Below are positions 17,578 to 25,940 of a DNA stretch of 64,000 bases, one piece after another (positions within the stretch are counted from its first letter, which is position 1; each line of letters begins with the position of its first letter). The notes beneath the pieces were generated by a model. The model was not told the DNA's origin and did no database searches. It saw only the letters and a program-made list of their open reading frames with translations. The stretch comes from Marinimicrobium sp050113635. Lineage in GTDB: Bacteria; Pseudomonadota; Gammaproteobacteria; Pseudomonadales; Cellvibrionaceae. The position numbers and the translations under genes were made by a program. The stretch spans positions 379,690 to 443,689 of the forward strand of contig NZ_JBNJLT010000003.1 of assembly GCF_050113635.1 (NCBI RefSeq). The letters run 5' to 3'.

Positions 17578-17603
17578 GCCCCGGCGATTTCGGTCGTCGG
17601 GGC
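17578..17603 (+). terminator. GC-rich hairpin between infB and rbfA
   Basis: GCCCCGGCGA, loop TTTCGG, TCGTCGGGGC (one G-U pair). The following bases GTTGTTGTC are a poor T-run, so this is more likely a partial terminator or RNA-processing hairpin than a full stop. Confidence 0.5.
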
Positions 17604-17682
17604 GTTGTTGTCTTACTGGCTGGACGATTTACAGGCCAGGCGTGAGACAACGGAAACGGTTTGAAACAGAGGTGAGCGGGCA

Positions 17683-18081
17683 ATGCCCAGAGAATTTACC
17701 CGAGCGGACCGCGTGTCCGACGCGATTCAGCGACTCCTGGCGCAGCTTATTCCCCAGGAGGTGCGGGACCCCCGTATCGGAATGGTCAATATTAATGATG
17801 TCTCGGTCACCCGGGACATGGCGTTTGCGAAGGTGTACGTCACCTTTGTTGGCAATGACAGTGACGAAGAGGGTACCGAAAGTGTGCGGCGCTTGAATGG
17901 CGCGGCGGGTTTTCTGCGTAGCCTGCTGGCCAAAGAGCTGAATATGCGCACGGTCCCCAAATTACAGTTTGTCTACGATAAAACGGCCATTCGCGGTCAG
18001 GAACTTTCCAGTTTGATCGACAAAGCCGTGGCGGACGATAAAGCGCGCCATCAGCCAGACGATACTGATCAGGAGGGCTGA
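17683..18081 (+). CDS. rbfA: 30S ribosome-binding factor RbfA
   Basis: 132 residues with the KH-like fold of the family: REFTRADRVSDAIQRLLAQLI at the start, DPRIG...V.VTRD and the LRSLLAKELNMRTVPKLQFVYD region. RbfA helps 16S rRNA 5'-end maturation and cold adaptation. Its stop overlaps the truB start by one base (TGATG). Confidence 0.96.
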   Translation: MPREFTRADRVSDAIQRLLAQLIPQEVRDPRIGMVNINDVSVTRDMAFAKVYVTFVGNDSDEEGTESVRRLNGAAGFLRSLLAKELNMRTVPKLQFVYDKTAIRGQELSSLIDKAVADDKARHQPDDTDQEG

Positions 18082-19046
18082 TGGGGCGTCGGCGCAAAGG
18101 CCGTTTGTTGGACGGCGTGTTGTTATTGAACAAAGCGGCCGGCATGAGCTCTAACCACGCGCTGCAGCGGGCCAAGCGGCTGTTGTTTGCCGCCAAGGCC
18201 GGGCACACCGGCAGCCTGGACCCGCTGGCCACGGGGCTGTTGCCATTGTGTTTTGGCGAAGCCACCAAGTTCTCCCAGTTCCTGCTGGATGCGGAAAAAG
18301 GCTACGAAAGCACCTTTCGGCTGGGCGTGGTGACCACCACCGGAGATGCCGAGGGTGACGTGCTGTACGAAGCGGACGCCTCGGCCGTCACGCGGGAGCA
18401 GGCGGAAGCCGCGCTGGCCAGGTTTGTGGGCGACATCGAGCAGGTGCCTCCCATGTACTCGGCGCTGAAGCTCAACGGCCAACCGCTGTACAAGCTGGCT
18501 CGCGAAGGCAAGGATGTGGAGCGCCAGCCGCGGCCGGTGACGTTATACCGAATCGAATTGCTGGATTTCCGGGCGGGTCCCCAGGCGGAAGTGGATGTGG
18601 CTGTGCGCTGCTCCAAAGGCACCTACATCCGCACACTGGCCGAAGATGTGGGCGAAGTGCTGGGTTGTGGTGCCCGGGTGGAGCGGCTCCATCGCACTCA
18701 CAGTGGCCCTTTTAGTGTGGCGGATGCCATCAGCCTGGAGGTTCTGGAAGCGGAACGGGGCGATGGACTGGCCGAACAGTTGGATCACCATCTGCTGCCT
18801 GCCGACGCGCCAGTAGCGTCTTTGCCCGCTCTGGAGTTGCCCGCTGACAGTGGTTATTACTTCCGACAGGGCAACCCGGTCATGGACGCCCAGGTCTATC
18901 GCCTGGGCGATGAAGGTGATATGGTGCGGGTCTTTGTGGCTGGCGATCCTGGCGCTGAACCCCGGTTCTTAGGGCTGGGTGAGCTGGATGACGAAGGGCG
19001 GGTCTGTCCCAAACGACTGGTTGCCGCCAACGTTCCCGCCGCCTGA
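18081..19046 (+). CDS. truB: tRNA pseudouridine(55) synthase TruB
   Basis: 321 residues. The catalytic Asp47 lies in GHTGSLDPLATGLLP, and KGYESTFRLG, MYSALKLNGQPLYKLAREG and CSKGTYIRTL motifs follow. The C-terminal part (about 255-315) is the PUA-like domain seen in longer TruB proteins. It makes pseudouridine 55 in the T-loop of tRNAs. It starts within the rbfA stop codon, so the two are coupled. Confidence 0.96.
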   Translation: MGRRRKGRLLDGVLLLNKAAGMSSNHALQRAKRLLFAAKAGHTGSLDPLATGLLPLCFGEATKFSQFLLDAEKGYESTFRLGVVTTTGDAEGDVLYEADASAVTREQAEAALARFVGDIEQVPPMYSALKLNGQPLYKLAREGKDVERQPRPVTLYRIELLDFRAGPQAEVDVAVRCSKGTYIRTLAEDVGEVLGCGARVERLHRTHSGPFSVADAISLEVLEAERGDGLAEQLDHHLLPADAPVASLPALELPADSGYYFRQGNPVMDAQVYRLGDEGDMVRVFVAGDPGAEPRFLGLGELDDEGRVCPKRLVAANVPAA

Positions 19047-19094
19047 ACGGCCTGTCGGGAGTGCGCGTTAACAAGCGACTGTATTATTGAGTTC

Positions 19095-19134
19095 GTCGGC
19101 TTCGGCCGACAACCCCCGGCGCCTCGGCGCCGGG
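19095..19134 (+). terminator. Two adjacent GC hairpins between truB and rpsO
   Basis: GTCGGC-TTCG-GCCGAC (19095-19110) has a stable UUCG tetraloop; CCCGGCGCC and GGCGCCGGG (19115-19134) form a second stem. Neither is followed by a T-run, so attenuation or RNA processing is more likely than simple termination. Confidence 0.4.
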
Positions 19135-19207
19135 CAGACAACCCACCTGTAAATATGCGCGGGTGTGGCTGTTTTCTATGATGGCATATTAACGTGAGGA
19201 AATGATT

Positions 19208-19477
19208 ATGGCACTGAGTGCTGAAGAAAAAGCCAACGTGGTCAAAGAGTACCAACAGGCTGAAGGTGATACTGGTTCCCCCGAAGTTCAGGTAGCGTTG
19301 TTGACCGCTAACATCAACAAACTGCAGGGACACTTCTCGGATCACAAGCAGGATCACCACTCGCGTCGTGGTCTCATCCGCATGGTAAACCAGCGCCGCA
19401 AGCTGCTGGATTACCTGAAAGGAAAGAACACCAAGCGTTACGCCGACCTGATCCAGCGTCTGGGTCTTCGCCGGTAA
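19208..19477 (+). CDS. rpsO: 30S ribosomal protein S15
   Basis: 89 residues, the exact size of bacterial S15. The start is ATG 19208, giving MALSAEEK; an ATG two codons upstream is also in frame, but the family starts here and AGGA lies at a suitable distance. Landmarks are GDTGSPEVQVALLT and HKQDHHSRRGL. S15 binds 16S rRNA early in 30S assembly and in E. coli represses its own mRNA. Confidence 0.98.
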   Translation: MALSAEEKANVVKEYQQAEGDTGSPEVQVALLTANINKLQGHFSDHKQDHHSRRGLIRMVNQRRKLLDYLKGKNTKRYADLIQRLGLRR

Positions 19478-19484
19478 GAGAGTT

Positions 19485-19514
19485 AGTGCCCGCTACGCGG
19501 GCACTCTTTATTTT
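19485..19514 (+). terminator. Rho-independent terminator after rpsO
   Basis: AGTGCCCGC, loop TAC, GCGGGCACT, then CTTTATTTT. It would separate rpsO from pnp, as in E. coli where read-through is partial. Confidence 0.85.
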
Positions 19515-19544
19515 GGCCCTCCGGGTTTTGAACTCCCGGGGGCC
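19515..19544 (+). promoter_or_regulatory. Long stem in the pnp leader
   Basis: GGCCCTCCGGG and CCCGGGGGCC pair around a 9-nt loop with one bulge or wobble. E. coli pnp has a leader stem that RNase III cuts to allow PNPase autoregulation; this stem occupies the same position, so a similar role is inferred. Confidence 0.4.
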
Positions 19545-19700
19545 GTCACTGGCTTTCAGGCTCGAAAGGGCTGGGTAGGCGTTCGAGGCCCCAAGTATGG
19601 CAGCCCGTTGTGTGGGCGACTGTGAGCCAACCGTGGCCGGGCAGCGCAATAGTGTTGCAGGCGACGAATCCGAATATCTGAAAAAGAGAAGGATAGAAGA

Positions 19701-21842
19701 GTGAATCCGATTATCAAGAAATTTCAGTACGGCGGCGAAACCGTCACCCTGGAAACCGGGCGCATTGCCCGCCAGGCGACCGGCGCTGTCATGGTAACCA
19801 TGGGTGAAACCTCGGTACTGTGTACCGTCGTAGGGGCTAAAGAAGCCAAGCCCGGCCAGCCTTTCTTCCCGCTGTCCGTGCACTATCAGGAGCGTGCATA
19901 CGCCGCCGGTAAAATCCCCGGTGGTTTCTTCAAGCGTGAAGGTCGTCCGTCCGAGAAAGAAACGCTGACCTCCCGCCTGATCGACCGCCCGATCCGCCCA
20001 CTTTTCCCCAAGGGCTTCATGAACGAAGTTCAGGTCGTGTGTACCGTTATGTCCACCTGCAAAGCGGTGGACCCGGATATCCCTGCCATGATCGGTACCT
20101 CGGCAGCGCTGGCCGTCTCGGGCATCCCGTTTGACGGACCGCTGGGTGCGGCCCGTGTGGGTTACACCGAAGAGAAAGGCTACCTGCTGAATCCGAACTA
20201 CGCCGATCTGAAAACCTCCGAACTGGATATGGTCGTTGCCGGCACCAAAGACGCCGTATTGATGGTGGAATCCGAGGCGAAAGAACTGCCGGAAGATATC
20301 ATGCTGGGCGCGGTGCTGTATGCGCATCAGGAAATGCAGGTCGTTGTTGAAGCCTGTGCCGAGCTGGCGCGTGACGGCGGCAAGCCCCGCTGGGAGTGGA
20401 CCCCGGAAGCGGTGAATACCGAGCTGGAAACCAAGGTTAAAGCCGGTTTTGCCGATGGTATTGGCGAAGCCTACCGCATTACGGATAAAGCCGAGCGTTA
20501 CGAGAAGCTGAACGCGCTGCGTGCCCAGGCGGTTGAGCAACTGGTGGATGAAGACGCCGGTATCGAAGCGGGTGACGTTGAGAAACTGTTTGGCAGCATT
20601 GAAAAGCAACTGGTGCGCTCGCGCATTATTGCTGGTGAGCCGCGCATCGATGGCCGTGACAGCACGACCGTTCGCCCGATCGCCGTCGAGGTGGGTGTTT
20701 TACCGAAAGCGCACGGTTCCACGTTGTTTACCCGCGGTGAAACCCAGGCGCTGGTGACGGCCACTCTGGGCAATGCCCGCGATTCACAGATTATTGATGC
20801 CCTGGAAGGTGAGCGCAAAGACCCCTTCATGCTGCACTACAACTTCCCGCCGTACTCGGTTGGCGAGTGTGGCCGTATGGGAGGCACTGGTCGCCGGGAA
20901 ATCGGTCATGGCCGCCTTGCGCGCCGGGGTGTGGGCGCGGTTCTGCCCACCGAAGAAGAGTTTCCCTACACGCTGCGTGTGGTCAGTGAAATCACCGAAT
21001 CCAATGGTTCCAGTTCCATGGCGTCCGTCTGTGGTGCCAGCCTGGCCCTGATGGATGCCGGTGTACCGCTGAAAGCGCCAGTGGCCGGTATTGCCATGGG
21101 TCTGGTAAAAGACGACGAAGGGTTTGCCGTATTGACCGACATCCTGGGTGACGAAGACCACCTGGGCGACATGGATTTCAAAGTGGCCGGTACCACCAGC
21201 GGTGTTACCGCACTGCAAATGGATATCAAGATCCAGGGCATTACCGAGCAAATCATGGAAATCGCGCTGGAGCAGGCATTGAACGCTCGTCTGCACATTC
21301 TGGGCGAGATGAACAAAGTGCTGGGTGAATCCCGTGAAGCGGTCAGCGAAAATGCCCCGCGTTTCGAGACCCTGAAGGTGCATCCGGACAAGATCCGCGA
21401 CATCATCGGTAAAGGCGGCGCGACCATTCGCGGTATTACCGAAGAGACCGGTGCCTCCATTGATATCGACGACGACGGTACCGTTAAAGTGTACGCCAGC
21501 GATGGCGATGCGCTGAAAGCCGCCGTGGGCAAAATCGAAGAAATTACCGCTGAGGCGGAAATTGGCGCGATTTACGAAGGTAAGGTGGTCCGTATTGTGG
21601 ACTTCGGCGCCTTCGTCAACTTCCTGCCGGGCAAAGATGGTCTGGTGCATATCTCGCAGATCGCCGATGAGCGTGTGAATGCCGTTAGTGATTACCTGCA
21701 GGAAGGCCAGATGGTCAAAGTGAAGTGTCTGGATGTGGATCAGCGCGGTCGTATCAAGCTGTCCATCAAGGAAGCCAAAGCTGAAGCGTCAAACGCTGAC
21801 GAGCCGGCGCAAGCCAGTGAGCAGCCGACTGCCGAAGAGTAA
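19701..21842 (+). CDS. pnp: Polyribonucleotide nucleotidyltransferase (PNPase)
   Basis: 713 residues from a GTG start behind AGAGAAGGA. There are two RNase PH domains (about 1-145 and 310-545), with an alpha-helical linker between them, then a KH domain (KIRDIIGKGGATIRGI, about 560-615) and an S1 domain (about 620-690). PNPase degrades RNA 3' to 5' with phosphate and is part of the degradosome. The last 20 residues are a hydrophilic tail. It is the last gene of the large operon and ends before a strong terminator. Confidence 0.98.
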   Translation: MNPIIKKFQYGGETVTLETGRIARQATGAVMVTMGETSVLCTVVGAKEAKPGQPFFPLSVHYQERAYAAGKIPGGFFKREGRPSEKETLTSRLIDRPIRPLFPKGFMNEVQVVCTVMSTCKAVDPDIPAMIGTSAALAVSGIPFDGPLGAARVGYTEEKGYLLNPNYADLKTSELDMVVAGTKDAVLMVESEAKELPEDIMLGAVLYAHQEMQVVVEACAELARDGGKPRWEWTPEAVNTELETKVKAGFADGIGEAYRITDKAERYEKLNALRAQAVEQLVDEDAGIEAGDVEKLFGSIEKQLVRSRIIAGEPRIDGRDSTTVRPIAVEVGVLPKAHGSTLFTRGETQALVTATLGNARDSQIIDALEGERKDPFMLHYNFPPYSVGECGRMGGTGRREIGHGRLARRGVGAVLPTEEEFPYTLRVVSEITESNGSSSMASVCGASLALMDAGVPLKAPVAGIAMGLVKDDEGFAVLTDILGDEDHLGDMDFKVAGTTSGVTALQMDIKIQGITEQIMEIALEQALNARLHILGEMNKVLGESREAVSENAPRFETLKVHPDKIRDIIGKGGATIRGITEETGASIDIDDDGTVKVYASDGDALKAAVGKIEEITAEAEIGAIYEGKVVRIVDFGAFVNFLPGKDGLVHISQIADERVNAVSDYLQEGQMVKVKCLDVDQRGRIKLSIKEAKAEASNADEPAQASEQPTAEE

Positions 21843-21880
21843 GCGTTTTCGGCGTTCAGCGCCGTTAAATCGGCACCACC

Positions 21881-21910
21881 AAAAAGCCCGCGTGAAAACG
21901 CGGGCTTTTT
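21881..21910 (+). terminator. Rho-independent terminator after pnp
   Basis: AAAAAGCCCGCGT, loop GAAA, ACGCGGGCTTTTT. It is near perfect and symmetric, so it can also stop transcripts coming from the converging chrR gene. Confidence 0.95.
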
Positions 21911-21925
21911 GGTTTTTGGCCTTGC

Positions 21926-21961
21926 TTCTTAATTGGGTTAAAAGTTTCTTAATTGGGTTAA
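21926..21961. repeat. Tandem 16-bp direct repeat between pnp and chrR
   Basis: TTCTTAATTGGGTTAA occurs at 21926-21941 and 21946-21961 with a 20-bp period. Next to it CCTTCAGGCT is duplicated (21962-21971 and 21976-21985), the second copy covering the chrR stop codon. Confidence 0.8.
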
Positions 21962-21978
21962 CCTTCAGGCTCTGGCCT

Positions 21979-22677
21979 TCAGGCTTTCCAGGCCATAAAG
22001 GGATTCAGCCAACGCATCAGCGGTCCGGTGAATCGCATCGGAGCGTCCAGTACGGTCAGGCAGATGCAATCTTCGTCATCCAGCGCCGTAGGCGCGTGAT
22101 GGTGACTGGGGTCGCGGGCCACGAAATCACCAGCGTTGTACTGGCCGAGATCGTCGGAGAAACCGCCACTGAGAACCACGGTTAACTCATTGCCATGATG
22201 GGTATGAACCGGCACCCTGGCGCCAGCGCGTATTCTCTGCAGTGCCACTCTCGCCGAACCCTGGTCCACGAGGTGATCCAAGTCATACTTGGCAATTTCC
22301 CGTGTCTGGCGCTGCCAGGCCAGATTCTCCAGTGGCGCGGGCAGATAGCGCGCCAGTGGATTGCTGAAACCCTTGCGTGCGGGGAGTGTCTCGGGAGCAC
22401 GCTGATCGGACTGAAGTCGAGCCATTAACGCGTCGAACTCCTGATCGAGCTCCCGGCAATGGGAGTCTTCCTGTTCAGGAATCTGGTCGTCATTGGCCAC
22501 GCTGGCGGGGCCGGTCGTGGACAACAGGGCGCCACCCAAGGCGTTGAGTCTCAGCAAATGCTGCTGACAGTGAGCGCAGAAACTGATATGGACAGACACC
22601 GCCAGTGCTTGAGCAACTCCCAAGCTGCCAGCGGCGTACTCCAGCAGTGTGAGATCATCGGGATGATGTGTACTCAT
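21979..22677 (-). CDS. chrR: ChrR-type zinc anti-sigma factor with cupin domain
   Basis: 232 residues. The N-terminal anti-sigma (ZAS) domain has the zinc motif HisxxxCysxxCys (His30, Cys34, Cys37) plus His4/His5. The C-terminal cupin (about 110-215) has His158, His160, Glu164 and His194, which correspond in spacing to the metal ligands of Rhodobacter ChrR. ChrR holds its ECF sigma factor inactive and releases it in response to singlet oxygen or organic peroxides. The gene overlaps rpoE by 4 bp, so sigma and anti-sigma are made together. The inducing signal in this organism is inferred from the family. Confidence 0.93.
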   Translation of the reverse strand: MSTHHPDDLTLLEYAAGSLGVAQALAVSVHISFCAHCQQHLLRLNALGGALLSTTGPASVANDDQIPEQEDSHCRELDQEFDALMARLQSDQRAPETLPARKGFSNPLARYLPAPLENLAWQRQTREIAKYDLDHLVDQGSARVALQRIRAGARVPVHTHHGNELTVVLSGGFSDDLGQYNAGDFVARDPSHHHAPTALDDEDCICLTVLDAPMRFTGPLMRWLNPFMAWKA

Positions 22678-23285
22678 AAGTCGGTTGCCTCTAACATTAC
22701 TCTCAATTTCTTCATGGAAAGCCGTAAACGCCCTTTCAGGGTGCCCAGCGGGACGTTCAGCTCCTCTGCGACCTCCTGGTGGGTTTTTCCTTCGTAATAC
22801 ACCTTGCGCACAGCGATCATCTGCTCTTCGGGCAGCTCGAGGATGGACTCGCGCATGCGCTTTTCGGTCGAAATCGCCTGGATGGAATGCACTGTCGTGT
22901 CATTCTCGGTCGGAATCTGCCACAGCTCTTCCGTATCCACGGCCATTTCCGCCTGAGTACGTCCTTTTTTACGCAGTAGATCAATGCGCTGGTTACGGGT
23001 AATGGTAAAAATCCAGGTGGATGCTGATGCCAGGGCATCCTGGTACTTGCCGGCATTGCGCCACACGCTGGTCATGACCTCCTGGACCAGCTCTTCGGCG
23101 TGCTGGTGCATGCCCTGATTGATGGCGTAGGCTTTGATACGGGGAGCAAAGTGATCGTACACCTTGCGGAAAGCGGCAGTGTCACCGTCGTTGGCGACCT
23201 TCGCCAGCAGCTCGCCCCAGTTTGGGCCACTCCCGTTGTTGGTATTGTTGCCTCTCATGGGATTGGCTGCCTTAGTCCTCAACAT
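22674..23285 (-). CDS. rpoE: ECF sigma factor, RpoE of the ChrR-controlled (ECF11-like) group
   Basis: 203 residues from ATG 23285; a second ATG 9 codons on (MRGNNTN) is also possible. Region 2 contains ELVQEVMTSVWRNAGKYQ and STWIFTITRNQRIDLLRKK; region 4 contains ELPEEQMIAVRKVYYEGKTHQEVAEELNVPLGTLKGRL with the helix-turn-helix. Pairing with a ChrR protein places it in the ECF11 group, which drives singlet-oxygen and peroxide defence genes. Its own promoter region shows an ECF11-like sequence, so it is probably autoregulated. Confidence 0.93.
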   Translation of the reverse strand: MLRTKAANPMRGNNTNNGSGPNWGELLAKVANDGDTAAFRKVYDHFAPRIKAYAINQGMHQHAEELVQEVMTSVWRNAGKYQDALASASTWIFTITRNQRIDLLRKKGRTQAEMAVDTEELWQIPTENDTTVHSIQAISTEKRMRESILELPEEQMIAVRKVYYEGKTHQEVAEELNVPLGTLKGRLRLSMKKLRVMLEATDL

Positions 23286-23367
23286 TACAGTGCCTCGCTC
23301 GTCCTCAGGAATTATCGGATTCGGGCCGGGGCTCCGCCTGTTGGGCGAAACATCGGGCTAACCGAGA

Positions 23368-23395
23368 GATACGGGCACTTGGTGAATTTAGATCA
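23368..23395 (-). promoter_or_regulatory. ECF11-like promoter for rpoE-chrR
   Basis: On the minus strand TGATCT (23390-23395), 16 bp, then CGTATC (23368-23373). The Rhodobacter RpoE consensus is TGATCC with CGTAAGA at the same spacing. It lies about 80 bp before the rpoE start. Confidence 0.65.
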
Positions 23396-23439
23396 TCGGT
23401 ATGGTTAACCGAGGCGACACTTGAGCGTTGGCGGCTTAT

Positions 23440-23467
23440 TGATCCAGATACGATGTCGCAGCGTATG
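23440..23467 (+). promoter_or_regulatory. Divergent ECF11-like promoter
   Basis: TGATCC (23440-23445), exactly 16 bp, then CGTATG (23462-23467). It has the same design as the rpoE-chrR promoter but points the other way, towards a short segment ending in a terminator. The -35 is a full consensus match. Confidence 0.65.
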
Positions 23468-23473
23468 AATACA

Positions 23474-23597
23474 CAGGTGTCGGCCGAGTATAGGCGTTTT
23501 GAACGGGTATGTCCTGCCTCGTTTGGTCGACCGGCTATGTAATCCCTGCCTCCAGCGAGCAGCTATTGCAGCCCGGCCTCCCGCCGGGCTTTTTTTA
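23474..23597 (+). ncRNA. Putative RpoE-dependent small RNA
   Basis: About 125 nt between the ECF11-like promoter and a rho-independent terminator, with no convincing reading frame; the only candidates lack ribosome sites (for example a 21-codon frame from GTG 23478). The 8-mer CCTGCCTC occurs twice (23513-23520 and 23545-23552), in stretches that could stay single-stranded and pair with GAGG-type ribosome sites. In Rhodobacter, RpoE controls small RNAs of this kind. The 5' end is estimated. The rest of the 529-bp gap 23286-23814 shows nothing else. Confidence 0.55.
23571..23597 (+). terminator. Rho-independent terminator with no protein gene upstream on its strand
   Basis: GCCCGGC, loop CTCCC, GCCGGGC, then eight T. 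Its orientation fits only a transcript starting in the rpoE upstream region. Confidence 0.9.
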
Positions 23598-23814
23598 CCT
23601 CCTGTCCGAAGCCTCCTATTAAACGTGTGACAAACGTGTGGTGACTGTGGCACATTGCAAGAGACTGTGCCAAGCCGCTTCTTTTGCGCCCGAATAATAC
23701 GCTTTAAAGTTGAATTTGACGTCTGATGGCGGGGCATTCAGCGTGATCGTCCCCAGCCTGTTGTAGCGCACGACATGATGAGAAGCGGTCACGGGAATGA
23801 CCATTGGAGCGAAG

Positions 23815-25935
23815 ATGAACGATTCCCGATCCAAGGGCTCAAGTGAGCCGCTTGCCTTTTCCACACCCGGCGCCTCTCAGGCAGCCCATTGTCTTAAACA
23901 TGCTTACAATTTAACGGAGAACTTCCTCAGCAAACACTGGCCTGCCTGCTGGAAAGAGTGGTGTGATCAGTTGAGTCTCGATGCAGAGCGCGCCCGGAGT
24001 GTTGAGGAAACCACTCTATGGCTGAACAGTCGAGCGACTCTTGAGACGGCGCACGATGTTGGGAAACTCGCCTTTTATCGCCAAATCGAAGAAGGGTTCA
24101 CAGCGCTGCTTTCTGCTTCCGGTCATGTGCCGTTTGCTACAGAGGACGATGGGAACGCTGCCCCAGAACGCCTGACTCAGACGGCGCTGATTCGACGCGC
24201 TGAGCGGCGGCTGGCCGAGCCGCTGTGGCAGCTTCAACACCGCCTGGCGCTGCTGAGCGGCGGACAAGTCAACGATGAAAGCAACCCGCTAAGCCCGGCT
24301 TATTGGTGTGACGCTCTCAGTCGGGTGTTTCGCATGATCGAGTTGCCGATGGCCGCGAGAGAGCGGGGTTACCAAGCCTTTGAAAACGGCGTGCTCGTTG
24401 CTCTCGGAGACTTATACGACGCCATTAATCGTTATTTTATCGGCCAGGGCGTACTGCCGAACCTGGGATTTTCGGCGGAGGATTGTGCATCCTCCGCCGA
24501 AAGCCCTCAGGGTGTGGGCGTGCTGTGGGAAGCTCGTTATCAAAAGGGCCTTTATCACTCCATTCGATTGCTGAGACATCACTCAAGGGAGACGTCTTCG
24601 CACGGGGTATCGTCCGGTGGCGAATCGGCGGCGCGGCTGGCCGCGGGTTTGTTGCCTTTGCAGCGGGAGAGGCAGAAGCACTTTGATGCATTGAGCGCCG
24701 CGGATGCCGGTGAGCTTCCCCGTGTGTATCTGACGGTGGAGAGTCTGCTGTGGAGTGAGGACGCTCTGGAGACGGTGTATCTGACAGGGCAGGTTTTCGA
24801 CTATCTGCAACACGATCTTACCCTGCCACTGTCCGTCAGGGTCACACTCACCTATCTGCACCTCCCGTTTCTCAGGTTGGCATTATTGGACGAGACGTTT
24901 TTTCGTGAGCCCGGGCATCCGGCGCGACAGCTGCTCAATGAATTGGTAGACGTGGGAGCTCGCTGGGTGGATGAGCGGGAGCACCCATTGAATGATAGTC
25001 AACAGGGGCTGCGACAGGTTACGTCCCGCCTCTTAAAAGTGTTCGACGAGCAGGCTCAGTGCTTCTCCGATTTGCTCACGGATTTTCGCTCACACACCGG
25101 AAATTTCACGCACCGGCAGGAACGAGTGGAACGGCGCGCGCTCGAAAAGATAAGAGGACAGGAACGGTGGCGTGACGCCAGGCAACGGGTGAACAGTGAA
25201 GTGCGGCGTTACACCGGGAAGCCAGGACTACCTTCAGCGATACTGTTGCTCTTGTCCCAGCCGTGGTCGGAGTACATGGCGTTTGTGTTGATGCGCCACG
25301 GTGTTGGATCGGCGGAGTGGCTGGCGTGTCGGCATACCACAGATCAGTTGTTGTGGACGCTGGAGCCCAAGTGCTCAGACGCCGAGCGGGAGTCGCAAGA
25401 GGCCGTAGAGGAAGAGCTGCTCAAGGCGATACAAGCCGGTCTCAACGCGATCGGTTATGACCCTTCGAAAAGCCGCAAGTTGTTGGAGGCCGTGCGCAAC
25501 CTTCAGGTCACCGCCCGGGCGGGACGTCAACCCGAGGCGGCGCCGGCCGCCATGCGAGCAAAGCTGGCCGCGCTGGTTACCGGGAACGATGACCAGGCTC
25601 AAGCCCTTCCCAAAGCCAGCAACGAGGAAGAGCAGGCCTGGCTGGACCGGCTCCAGCGTCTGGAACCGGGCACCTGGATGCAGCACCAGAGTGGGCGTCG
25701 CAAGAAGGTGGTCTGGTATGATCGCCGGACCTTGCATTTCATGCTGGTAGACCAGCTGGGAAACAAAGTCGTCATGAGGGCCGGCTTGTCTCTGGCGGCG
25801 GACCTCGCCGCTGGGCGGCTGCACATTCTAGAGGGCAGCGCGCGCCCCTTCTTCGGACGCGCTCTGGAACACATCTATCGCCAGCTCAGTGGTGCCGCTG
25901 GCGTCCATTCCGGTGCAAATGAGCCCCAGAGGTGA
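23815..25935 (+). CDS. DUF1631 family protein
   Basis: 706 residues from ATG 23815, which has GGAG 5 bp upstream (an ATG at 23797 is also in frame). The sequence is alpha-helical and polar with no signal peptide. The PWSEYMAFVLMRHG block and the C-terminal WLDRLQRLEPGTWM...RRKKVVWYDRRTLHFMLVDQ...VVMRAGLSLAADLAAGRL segment match DUF1631. The C-terminal part probably forms a PilZ-like or small beta domain. A PilZ gene follows immediately, overlapping or nearly so, which hints at a c-di-GMP connection. Function otherwise unknown. Confidence 0.8.
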   Translation: MNDSRSKGSSEPLAFSTPGASQAAHCLKHAYNLTENFLSKHWPACWKEWCDQLSLDAERARSVEETTLWLNSRATLETAHDVGKLAFYRQIEEGFTALLSASGHVPFATEDDGNAAPERLTQTALIRRAERRLAEPLWQLQHRLALLSGGQVNDESNPLSPAYWCDALSRVFRMIELPMAARERGYQAFENGVLVALGDLYDAINRYFIGQGVLPNLGFSAEDCASSAESPQGVGVLWEARYQKGLYHSIRLLRHHSRETSSHGVSSGGESAARLAAGLLPLQRERQKHFDALSAADAGELPRVYLTVESLLWSEDALETVYLTGQVFDYLQHDLTLPLSVRVTLTYLHLPFLRLALLDETFFREPGHPARQLLNELVDVGARWVDEREHPLNDSQQGLRQVTSRLLKVFDEQAQCFSDLLTDFRSHTGNFTHRQERVERRALEKIRGQERWRDARQRVNSEVRRYTGKPGLPSAILLLLSQPWSEYMAFVLMRHGVGSAEWLACRHTTDQLLWTLEPKCSDAERESQEAVEEELLKAIQAGLNAIGYDPSKSRKLLEAVRNLQVTARAGRQPEAAPAAMRAKLAALVTGNDDQAQALPKASNEEEQAWLDRLQRLEPGTWMQHQSGRRKKVVWYDRRTLHFMLVDQLGNKVVMRAGLSLAADLAAGRLHILEGSARPFFGRALEHIYRQLSGAAGVHSGANEPQR

Positions 25936-25940
25936 GCCGC

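Noticed and set aside
23405..23737. 110-codon minus-strand frame in the rpoE upstream gap
   Set aside because: Arg/Lys/Gly-rich without a domain, crossing the T-run terminator and both ECF-like promoter regions. A real gene there is unlikely.
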